Positions 43,951 to 51,420 of a DNA stretch of 64,000 bases are shown piece by piece. A program made the position numbers and the translations under genes. Location of the stretch: assembly GCA_910578455.1 (NCBI GenBank), contig CAJTQA010000001.1, forward strand, positions 62,001-126,000, read 5' to 3'. The notes under the pieces are model-generated. The model had not been told where the DNA came from. It did no database searches and worked only from the letters and a program-made list of their open reading frames with translations. Numbering within the stretch: position 1 is the stretch's first letter; each line of letters starts with the position of its first letter. Source of the DNA: an uncultured Dorea sp. GTDB taxonomy: Bacteria; Bacillota; Clostridia; Lachnospirales; Lachnospiraceae.

Positions 43951-44769
43951 TTAAATACCATAGTCATACTTACTTTGAACTGCTCTGATCTCAAGCAATT
44001 CACATAATAATTCCTCAAGATTATCAAGGCAAAGCATACAACTTCCATCACATTTTGCATTATCCGGGTCATTATGTACTTCCATAAATAAACCATCAAC
44101 TACACCTGTTGCCATTGCAGCCCTGGCTAAATATGGAACATACTCTCTGTTTCCACTGTTCCCATAATCTGCTTTCCCCCCTGAAATCTGAACGCTGTGC
44201 GTAGCATCGAACACTACCGGATACCCAATTTTTTTCATACGAACCAACCCTGTAAAATCGACAATCAAATTATTATATCCAAAACATGTTCCTCTTTCAC
44301 ATAGCATCAAACTTCTATTCTCAAAATACTCAAACTTCTTGATAACTCTGCCCATTTCTTCAGGGCTTAAAAATTGCGCTTTTTTGATATTAATAATTTT
44401 TCCTGTTTTTGCAGCTGCTTCTATTAAGTCTGTCTGCCTGCAAAGAAACGCCGGGATCTGGATGACATCTGCAACCTCTGCTATTCTCTCAGCTTGCCAC
44501 GGTTCATGTATATCTGTTGCAACTTTCACTCCAACTTCTGTTTTTACTCTTTTTAAAATCCGCAGACCTTCCTCTAATCCTAGCCCACGATAATTCTCAA
44601 CAGAAGTACGGTTTGCTTTATCCCAAGATGTTTTGAAACAATAGTTTATATTCAATCTGTCAGTAATTTTTTTTATTTCCCTTGAAAGGTGCAGCACATT
44701 TTCCTCTGATTCTAACGCACATGGGCCGGCAATCAGAAAAAAATTCTCTTTGCTAAATATGCTATTCAT
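43951..44769 (-). CDS. kdsA: KdsA-family 3-deoxy-ulosonate-phosphate synthase
   Basis: A 272-residue close match to 3-deoxy-8-phosphooctulonate synthase: FLIAGPCALESEEN, FKTSWDKANRTS, VATDIHEPWQAE, IPAFLCRQTDLI, LCERGTCFGYNNL and VFDATHSVQ. Cys17 in GPC, His in DATHS, Glu in FMEVH and Asp in KCDGS point to the metal-dependent class. It condenses PEP with arabinose 5-phosphate (or a related aldose phosphate). Kdo is unusual in Gram-positives, so the product is probably destined for flagellin glycan. No N-terminal signal or antifreeze (SAF) domain, unlike NeuB. Confidence 0.88.
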   Translation of the reverse strand: MNSIFSKENFFLIAGPCALESEENVLHLSREIKKITDRLNINYCFKTSWDKANRTSVENYRGLGLEEGLRILKRVKTEVGVKVATDIHEPWQAERIAEVADVIQIPAFLCRQTDLIEAAAKTGKIINIKKAQFLSPEEMGRVIKKFEYFENRSLMLCERGTCFGYNNLIVDFTGLVRMKKIGYPVVFDATHSVQISGGKADYGNSGNREYVPYLARAAMATGVVDGLFMEVHNDPDNAKCDGSCMLCLDNLEELLCELLEIRAVQSKYDYGI

Positions 44770-44820
44770 AGTTTCCTCCCTATATAATCATTTCATGTTT
44801 TCATACGATTATGGTTTTTA

Positions 44821-46422
44821 TTAACTCAAAAAATCTTCATCCGTTGAACGTCCATATCTTAAACTCCGGTCAGACAAATCATCCCAAAGATATTTTTGCA
44901 GCAATATTTGCAACAAACGATCAAATTTTTCTATTTGCTCTTCAGTCATTCCATTTTCTAATGCCAGGCAAATCTGTTTTTCCAGCATGCCCTTCTCTAA
45001 TACAACATATGTACATCCCTTCCCAAGCAAAGTATGAATACCGAGCTGTACTAATGGCTTTCCGTATATCAATGTTTTATAATCTACTGACGATGCAATA
45101 CTTACTACAACGTCTGCCAATTTAATTAGTTTGTCTATTTCCATATCCCGAACAAGTATTATATTCTCAAAATCTGTTTCATAATGATATGCGCGGTTTC
45201 CCGGATGCGGCTTAAATATCAAATTCCAATTATTCCTCTTACATAATTCAGCTAATAGAATCAATGTCTCCTCTGTTGATTCAACGACATTTGATACATA
45301 CTTTTTCCAATATTCATTTTGGGGATTCATTCTCATTCCATGATCATCCATCCCTACTAAAAAAATATTCTTCTTATTTTGATCCAGCCGCAATAATGCT
45401 GCATTATCTTCTTCTGTATCCGCAAATGTTCTTGTATCCATTTTACAGTCAATTATATATTGTTTTATTTTTTTCACATCATAGATATTTGTCACTTCTA
45501 GAGTCTCGAACATTCGGGGATTTACTGCATACTCACTTTGTCCTGCGATTCCTCTGGGATCAACCTGATATGTTCCAGGCAGCCATCCGTATTCCATAAA
45601 ACCGCATGGAATATTATATGCATCGGCCAAATGCCCCACTATATAGCTTTCAATATTCCAATTACTCCAAAAAATTATTTTACTAGGTTTTAATTGCTTT
45701 AAAATTATCTTATAATAATAGTACAACTTTATTGATACATGTAATTCCTCCTCTTTATCATCAGAAAGTTTTCGCCTTCTCGTCTCTTCCAGCCACTTCA
45801 TTTCCTCTGGTGCAAGTAAGCTTTCAATTTCTTCATTATTTCCCGAAATATCCTCTTGATTCATAAAGCTATTTGGCATACGCAGAACCGAACAACCAAA
45901 TTTTGTCGGAAACTCTTCAGAAATCTCTCCTTGGACAACAGATAGAATTACACATTTTGCACTTCCTCTTTTTTTTATATATTTTGAAATAAACCTGCTA
46001 TAAGCCTTATCGTTTCGGATGCCTGTTACCGGAATCCTTAACAGTATCGGTGACATCATTTCAGGATGTTCGTTTATGTATTTTTCGACTAAATGCATAC
46101 TTTTTTCAACTGTAATACTTTGACATGTGAAGAAATGGTCATATGTACAAAAATCCTGCTCCTTATGCAATCCCTTCTCTATCAAAAACTCCTCAATTTC
46201 CGCTTTTGCCTTCTTAGATTTTATCGTAATTATAATATAGTACTTTGTCCAATCATCAATCTCTTTCGGGCTTTTCACCGTTTTTCCCTCAAATATCTTA
46301 CACGCCGCATACGAATCAATAAAAAAACTGGGATTAACTTCAGGATAATTTACCAGACAATTTCTACATATCCTCCCAATGCCCCAGCAAACAATTTCTT
46401 TCTTAACATTTATTCTCTCCAA
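44821..46422 (-). CDS. Rossmann domain fused to capsule-type (KpsC/KpsS-like) transferase
   Basis: In 533 residues an N-terminal recurrent Rossmann domain (KEIVCWGIGRICRNCLV; residues 8-95) precedes a GT-B-like part with NLIFKPHPGNRAYHYE and VVVSIASSVDYKTLIYGKPL, the pattern of capsule synthesis proteins KpsC/KpsS, which are Kdo transferases. Beside KdsA and KdsC this suggests it transfers the ulosonic acid; this is inference. The start is TTG at 46422, seven bases after AGGAG; no ATG is better placed. Confidence 0.6.
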   Translation of the reverse strand: MERINVKKEIVCWGIGRICRNCLVNYPEVNPSFFIDSYAACKIFEGKTVKSPKEIDDWTKYYIIITIKSKKAKAEIEEFLIEKGLHKEQDFCTYDHFFTCQSITVEKSMHLVEKYINEHPEMMSPILLRIPVTGIRNDKAYSRFISKYIKKRGSAKCVILSVVQGEISEEFPTKFGCSVLRMPNSFMNQEDISGNNEEIESLLAPEEMKWLEETRRRKLSDDKEEELHVSIKLYYYYKIILKQLKPSKIIFWSNWNIESYIVGHLADAYNIPCGFMEYGWLPGTYQVDPRGIAGQSEYAVNPRMFETLEVTNIYDVKKIKQYIIDCKMDTRTFADTEEDNAALLRLDQNKKNIFLVGMDDHGMRMNPQNEYWKKYVSNVVESTEETLILLAELCKRNNWNLIFKPHPGNRAYHYETDFENIILVRDMEIDKLIKLADVVVSIASSVDYKTLIYGKPLVQLGIHTLLGKGCTYVVLEKGMLEKQICLALENGMTEEQIEKFDRLLQILLQKYLWDDLSDRSLRYGRSTDEDFLS

Positions 46423-46490
46423 ACCTCTGCTCCTCTCCTACCCGATCTTTTATTATGGCTAACACCATTACTAAATGGCCTATTGTTCAG

Positions 46491-47729
46491 TTAAAATAAT
46501 GAATCAAAGTTTACTCTTGTTATTTCTTCCAAGTCTCTGTCTCTTCCTGCATTTCTTAACTTCCTGCCTGTTTTTTCAATTTCTTTTGCCGCATACCCCA
46601 AACACCTTTTGGCAAAATCATTCCTTCCTACTCCTCCTAATATTTCTTTTGAGTCAGGTGCTCTATAAAAATGTGCGCCCTCTTCTTCTGCCCTGACTCC
46701 TGATGTCATATCAACTCCCAAAAGATATATTTCTTTGAATCCCATATATAATGCAATCTGTATTGTGTCATATACTACCGTTTGTCCCATATAAATCCCT
46801 TGGCTCATATCAAACGATAGCTTAGGACGACCTGGCGGATAAGTTAAGCCTCTAAATTCATATATGTCATCATCTCCCCAATCCTCTACAAACTTATAAG
46901 AGTGCCGAATAAATTTAGTTCCTTTTAATTGTAAAATTTTTGCACTGTCTTTTCGGATTAGCACATGGTCAACCGCAACATAATAATTGGGTCTCCAACT
47001 AGTATAAGGATATGCCAAATATATTCTATTAACTCCAAAACATATCTCGTTATGCCTATGCAATTGCTCCAAATCATCGTATGTTAAGCTTGGGCCATTT
47101 CCAATAATAAAGCACCGCTTATCCTGATGTAAGTTTTTGATGGTTTTAATCTTTTTATTCTTATACCCAAAATTCTTCTCATATATTTCATTGATATCAA
47201 ACACCTGATTAAGCTGTTTCATATCACTCCTTTTTTGTAATATGGATTTATCTACAATATTTGTAACTATCACAGGCGCATCCAAAGTAATATTCACTTT
47301 ATCTCTATTAATATATTGGATTTCAATTTCATTGTTTTGTCTTTGCAATATCTGCTTTAATTGTTCCGTAATAGGATTTGCAGTACAAAAAAACAACTTA
47401 GAATATTTATATAATTTTAGTTTTACAATGATATCCTGAACGTCCTCATAATATCCATTTTGCATATAAGGACACACATAGTAATCTGAAATCCCATATC
47501 TGGTTAAATCCTCTATTATTGGCTGATTGTCATAAAATCCCGTAATTATTATTGTTCTCTTGTCTTTTTTTTCAGCATACTCCTTCAATGAAATAATAGG
47601 AATCCTTTCAATTTGTGTACCTTGTTTTTTTTCATCATTATCTATAGCAGCAATGATATTTTGTCTGCCAAAAAACTGGATTACCGCATATGCATTAATC
47701 CCCGCTCCAAACAAATAATACCGGCTCAT
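46491..47729 (-). CDS. Rossmann domain fused to DUF115 (Maf-like) protein
   Basis: The 412-residue protein has the recurrent Rossmann domain (YYLFGAGINAYAVIQF; AAIDNDEKKQGTQIE, residues 3-95) and a DUF115/MptE-like domain (RCFIIGNGPSLTYDDLEQ near 205; IYLLGVDMTSG near 345). DUF115 proteins include the motility accessory factors (Maf) that attach nonulosonic acids to flagellin. AAGGAG precedes the ATG. A Maf-type role fits the neighbours but the enzyme's donor is not shown. Confidence 0.7.
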   Translation of the reverse strand: MSRYYLFGAGINAYAVIQFFGRQNIIAAIDNDEKKQGTQIERIPIISLKEYAEKKDKRTIIITGFYDNQPIIEDLTRYGISDYYVCPYMQNGYYEDVQDIIVKLKLYKYSKLFFCTANPITEQLKQILQRQNNEIEIQYINRDKVNITLDAPVIVTNIVDKSILQKRSDMKQLNQVFDINEIYEKNFGYKNKKIKTIKNLHQDKRCFIIGNGPSLTYDDLEQLHRHNEICFGVNRIYLAYPYTSWRPNYYVAVDHVLIRKDSAKILQLKGTKFIRHSYKFVEDWGDDDIYEFRGLTYPPGRPKLSFDMSQGIYMGQTVVYDTIQIALYMGFKEIYLLGVDMTSGVRAEEEGAHFYRAPDSKEILGGVGRNDFAKRCLGYAAKEIEKTGRKLRNAGRDRDLEEITRVNFDSLF

Positions 47730-47750
47730 TCACACTCTCCTTACAAAATA

Positions 47751-48173
47751 TTATTCCCAATACGTTATATAAACGTCTCTCTCTCTAACCGGGTCAAATT
47801 CGACCAAAAACACTGTCTGCCACTTTCCCAGCATCAGTTTCCCATCCTCTACCGGGATGTTCGCGTCTGTCGAAAAAAACATCTGTTTCATATGAGAATG
47901 TCCATTAACACGTTCTTTGATTGGTACATCCCGGATTGAGATTATATCATGCCGATAGCCATTATTAACCGGAAACGTTTCCTCAAGATATCTGTTTACG
48001 TCACTTAATAACAGTATTTCTCCTTCCATTACTTTAATAGCGCATGTAGTATGCGCTACAAAGACATTAACCATTCCAACTCCGGTCTTATCTTTAATAA
48101 ACTCCTCTATAATACCATTCAGAGATATAAATTGCTTTTCTGTTTTAATCACTATTTTCTTTCTCACCATCAC
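47751..48173 (-). CDS. YjbQ family protein (UPF0047)
   Basis: This 140-residue protein matches the YjbQ family: VNVFVAHTTCAIKVMEG, NGYRHD, NGHSHMKQMFF and LGKWQTVFLVEFD. Members have weak thiamine-phosphate synthase activity and an unclear true role. Its presence in a glycosylation operon is odd. Start is ATG 48173 or the adjacent ATG 48170; it overlaps the SDR gene by 4 bases. Confidence 0.88.
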   Translation of the reverse strand: MMVRKKIVIKTEKQFISLNGIIEEFIKDKTGVGMVNVFVAHTTCAIKVMEGEILLLSDVNRYLEETFPVNNGYRHDIISIRDVPIKERVNGHSHMKQMFFSTDANIPVEDGKLMLGKWQTVFLVEFDPVRERDVYITYWE

Positions 48174-48778
48174 TTCAATAATTCCTTTACATTATCTTTT
48201 GTTACATTAAGATGAGCTCCACTGTCATATTTTCCTTCCACTGCTCTGCGAATTACCTTCGCAAAATCTTCCGGTTTCAGCAATGTTTCCGTATCTTCAT
48301 CTGGAAACAGCCCTTTTCTCATCTTCGTATGTGTCCTTCCCGGAGAAATACATATAACATCATATCCATCCTCCGCCCAACATTTTGTCGCCATCACAAC
48401 ACCGGCTTTACTTGCACAATAAGAACTCCATGTGCCGTGCACTTTAGTCGCCGCAGAGGAACCCACATTAATTATCTTCGCATCATTATTTTTTCTCAAT
48501 ACTGCAGAAGTACAGTTGAACGTTCCAAAAAGATTGATATCTACTGCCTTTTTTTCAGAATATATGTCGCATTCCGAAATAGACATAGGTTTTACATACC
48601 CTGCATTATTTATAAGTACATCCGGTATATGCTCGTCAAAATATTTGCTTACATTCTCAATACTTGTAACATCTAATTCCTCTTTACCCGGCGTTAAAAT
48701 CTCAAATTCCTGCATCAGCTCATTTTTTATCGCCTTTGCAATATCTCCTTGTCCACCTGTAATAACAATCATCTTCAT
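48170..48778 (-). CDS. Short-chain dehydrogenase (possible polyol-phosphate reductase)
   Basis: A 202-residue SDR: MIVITGGQGDIAKAI (NAD(P) loop), LINNAGYVKPM and SSYCASKAG with the YxxxK pair. Next to an IspD/TarI-like cytidylyltransferase, it recalls the fused Haemophilus Acs1/Bcs1 enzyme, whose SDR part reduces ribulose 5-phosphate to ribitol 5-phosphate for CDP-ribitol. Start overlaps the upstream gene by 4 bases. Confidence 0.78.
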   Translation of the reverse strand: MKMIVITGGQGDIAKAIKNELMQEFEILTPGKEELDVTSIENVSKYFDEHIPDVLINNAGYVKPMSISECDIYSEKKAVDINLFGTFNCTSAVLRKNNDAKIINVGSSAATKVHGTWSSYCASKAGVVMATKCWAEDGYDVICISPGRTHTKMRKGLFPDEDTETLLKPEDFAKVIRRAVEGKYDSGAHLNVTKDNVKELLK

Positions 48779-49377
48779 TGCCCTGCTCCCTCCTGCTGCT
48801 TTAGCAAATTACTGACAATCTCCATATCGCGCTCGTATGTAACTTTAAGTAAATTTTCACCTTCCAGAATGAAAGCCGGTTTTATACCATATTCCTGAGA
48901 CATGATAATCGTCTCATCTGTAGTGTCTTCATATTTCCCCGTTTTGTATGCCTCTTTCAACAGCTTGAAGTCAAACGCCTGAGGCGTCAGCAAATCATAA
49001 AAATCATTTCTGTCATAGTATGACCCGTCACGTCCGATCACTGTATTAACCAACGGGAGCGCGAAAGTGGTTGACTTATTTTTATCACTCAGCAATTTCT
49101 TTATTTGGTTTTCTGTCACCAGCGGCCGAGCAGCCTCTAATATAATTACCCGATCACACGTTTCCGGCATAGCCATCAGTCCATTATACACAGACTTGCT
49201 TCTCGTATCTCCGCCTGCTATATCAACTCCTACAACTACAATATTTTTCCTTTCTACAACATTAAGTGCTTTCTCATACACATATTTCCACATTTCCTTG
49301 TCATAAAGCAGTTCAAATTGCTTTTTCTTTTTGAACCTGCTGCCTTGCCCACCTGCCAAAATAATGGCTCCATTCAT
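48775..49377 (-). CDS. IspD/TarI-like CDP-polyol cytidylyltransferase
   Basis: The 200-residue protein has the IspD/TarI nucleotide-binding loop (AIILAGGQGSRFKKKKQFEL) and VIILEAARPLVTENQIKKLL in place of the usual H-D-A-x-R-P. Paired by 4-base overlaps with an SDR and a TagF-like transferase, it most likely makes CDP-ribitol (or another CDP-polyol) rather than the isoprenoid intermediate. The His-to-Glu change in the second motif also argues against a housekeeping IspD. Confidence 0.75.
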   Translation of the reverse strand: MNGAIILAGGQGSRFKKKKQFELLYDKEMWKYVYEKALNVVERKNIVVVGVDIAGGDTRSKSVYNGLMAMPETCDRVIILEAARPLVTENQIKKLLSDKNKSTTFALPLVNTVIGRDGSYYDRNDFYDLLTPQAFDFKLLKEAYKTGKYEDTTDETIIMSQEYGIKPAFILEGENLLKVTYERDMEIVSNLLKQQEGAGQ

Positions 49378-50648
49378 ATACGTTTCTCCTTATGCCTATT
49401 ATTTTGCATTAACTTATCAATCTCGTCTGCCACCCTGCTACTTGCTCTGCCATCAAAAATAAGTTCTACATCTTCCGCGAATTTCTCAACTTTTTTTCGG
49501 TAATCCATGACATCAAAATTCAAAATGTTTTCTTCTAATTCTTCATTATTTTGCGCTATTGGAAAGGGCAGCACCGCATCTATGCCCGGGATAATTCTTT
49601 TATTACTTGTAACAGTCTTTCTGGAGTCTGACGACATGTTCCACAAAAGGTTCCCCCTATCCCGTATATAGTCCTCAACATCATCTGCATAAATAAAAAC
49701 TGGAATTTTACCAAACCCTGCATCCATGGCAACGCAAGAATAATCTGTTATCAATACATCCATTCCGGCTAAAATATCATACATATCATCTGCTTTTGTC
49801 TCGTTAAATGTCCGATTTTCCAGTATGCTTTTTGTATATTCCTCCACAGATTCTGACAATTGAGGATGAAGCCTTAAGCACAGATACCATGTTCCTCCAA
49901 ATCTTTTTTCCAGGTTAAAAAGCAACCTTTCAAAGTCCAAAGACCCTTTTTCTGAATACACTCCCCGCACGCCATTTACATTTTTCTCCCGGAAAGTTGG
50001 CGCATACATTGCAATTTTCACATCCGCATTTAATCCATGCTTTTTTCTAATTTCATATCTAAATGCCGTTTTGTCACCGTATAAGACATCACATCTTGGC
50101 GCACCGATTTTCCAAAAATTCCCTTCATACAGCAAACCCCTAGGAAACATTTCCAAGCACCATTCTGAATCAACTGTAATTGCGTCTATCATGTCAGAAT
50201 CATTTTTGCTCACAAGATATGCCATTGGGGAAAACGCTTTTCCACGCCATAGACCAGTAGTTTTAAAACCAATTGTTCCGTGCCATGTATTAATGTAATA
50301 CTGATGCCTGCGCTTACATGTTCCATAAGGTTTTCTGTAATTATCAATCCATACTTTCGATACCGATAGCCAATATGCCCTGCTCCATAAAGTATTCGGA
50401 ACTTTTTTTATATAATCAGGAAACTCCTTACGAATATTGTCCACAAGCCACACGAATTTATAATCAGGATTCTTTCTATGCAGTTCCTGAACAATATACT
50501 TCGGATTACACCCAAATCCACCCTTTCCTTCAAACGTGCATACACTGATAAGATTTCTCTTAATCGGAAATACTCTGCATATATAAAAACATAGCTTATT
50601 TCCAAAAGCTTTTATCTTTCGATATTGTATATATCGTTTTTCATCCAC
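49374..50648 (-). CDS. TagF/TarF-like CDP-polyol phosphotransferase
   Basis: This 424-residue protein matches the glycerol/ribitol phosphotransferases of teichoic acid synthesis: YYINTWHGTIGFKTTG, IGAPRCDVLYG, AMYAPTFREKN and VLITDYSCVAMDAG. It would transfer phospho-ribitol or phospho-glycerol from the CDP-polyol. The start is GTG at 50648, seven bases after a strong GGGGAGG; the ATG at 50702 has no such site and would overlap the previous gene. Confidence 0.82.
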   Translation of the reverse strand: MDEKRYIQYRKIKAFGNKLCFYICRVFPIKRNLISVCTFEGKGGFGCNPKYIVQELHRKNPDYKFVWLVDNIRKEFPDYIKKVPNTLWSRAYWLSVSKVWIDNYRKPYGTCKRRHQYYINTWHGTIGFKTTGLWRGKAFSPMAYLVSKNDSDMIDAITVDSEWCLEMFPRGLLYEGNFWKIGAPRCDVLYGDKTAFRYEIRKKHGLNADVKIAMYAPTFREKNVNGVRGVYSEKGSLDFERLLFNLEKRFGGTWYLCLRLHPQLSESVEEYTKSILENRTFNETKADDMYDILAGMDVLITDYSCVAMDAGFGKIPVFIYADDVEDYIRDRGNLLWNMSSDSRKTVTSNKRIIPGIDAVLPFPIAQNNEELEENILNFDVMDYRKKVEKFAEDVELIFDGRASSRVADEIDKLMQNNRHKEKRI

Positions 50649-50683
50649 GAGTAATCCTCCCCGGCAAATCCAATTATTATCTT

Positions 50684-51418
50684 CTATGTAAAAAGATAGC
50701 ATTCTGGCTCATTCAGTATAATGTCTGTAATCCCCTGGCATTCCAATGTCTCCATATTCAGCCTCGTTCCGGTAGGTTTCTGCGGGTAGAGATGACCTGT
50801 CATCCAAACCCGCACAGCATACTCCTTCAAACTTTCCCTCGGCAAATCGACTGTTCTCCAAAAGGGATGGAGCGCATCCGCCCCACAGCCACCTTTAATC
50901 TTGTACATGCAATCTGATGCTTTTGAATCTAGAATTCCCAGTTCAGCCTGAGGTTCCAGCTTTCGTATCTTTTCCAGAGATTTTGCGTAAAAGGTAGAAT
51001 ACACTACCTGTTTTTCCAAACCCCTTCGACGAATCAACTCTATAATTTTCTCTTCCATTCCCTCATACGGAAATATGCTGTTTTTCAACTCAATATTCAG
51101 TTTCAGACCTTTGTTTACCATCTTGTCTTCCACTAAATCCAGCACTTCTTCTATCGTTGGAATGCATTCTGTATTTCCATTTCCTGCATCTATCTTTAGC
51201 CTCTTTAATTCTTCCAATGTATAACTCCTGACAAAGCCTTCCCCATTTGTTGTCCGGTCAACTTTTTCGTCATGAAGAACGACCATATGCCCATCTTTTG
51301 TAAGCTGAATATCTAGCTCTATCCCTGTAAGACCGTCAAGCTCTGCCGCCTTTTCAAATGCAAGCAATGTATTTTCCGGATATCGTTGACTGCAGCCTCT
51401 ATGCGCCCATATCTTCAT
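50684..51418 (-). CDS. Glycerophosphodiester phosphodiesterase
   Basis: A 244-residue GDPD-family protein: IWAHRGCSQRYPENTLLAFE (catalytic His and metal Glu), GIELDIQLTKDGHMVVLHDE and LNIELKN. It hydrolyses glycerophosphodiesters to sn-glycerol 3-phosphate, which could feed the TagD-type domain encoded 2 bases upstream, or trim a polymer. No signal peptide, so it acts in the cytosol. Confidence 0.88.
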   Translation of the reverse strand: MKIWAHRGCSQRYPENTLLAFEKAAELDGLTGIELDIQLTKDGHMVVLHDEKVDRTTNGEGFVRSYTLEELKRLKIDAGNGNTECIPTIEEVLDLVEDKMVNKGLKLNIELKNSIFPYEGMEEKIIELIRRRGLEKQVVYSTFYAKSLEKIRKLEPQAELGILDSKASDCMYKIKGGCGADALHPFWRTVDLPRESLKEYAVRVWMTGHLYPQKPTGTRLNMETLECQGITDIILNEPECYLFT

Positions 51419-51420
51419 CT

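Noticed and set aside
43951..44769. NeuB-type sialic/legionaminic acid synthase
   Set aside because: The sequence has KdsA signatures and lacks the SAF domain; no UDP-GlcNAc epimerase, aminotransferase or acetyltransferase of the Leg/Pse pathways is present.
50649..50702. ATG start at 50702 for the TagF-like gene
   Set aside because: The GTG at 50648 follows a strong GGGGAGG at seven bases; the ATG would overlap the GDPD gene without a ribosome binding site.
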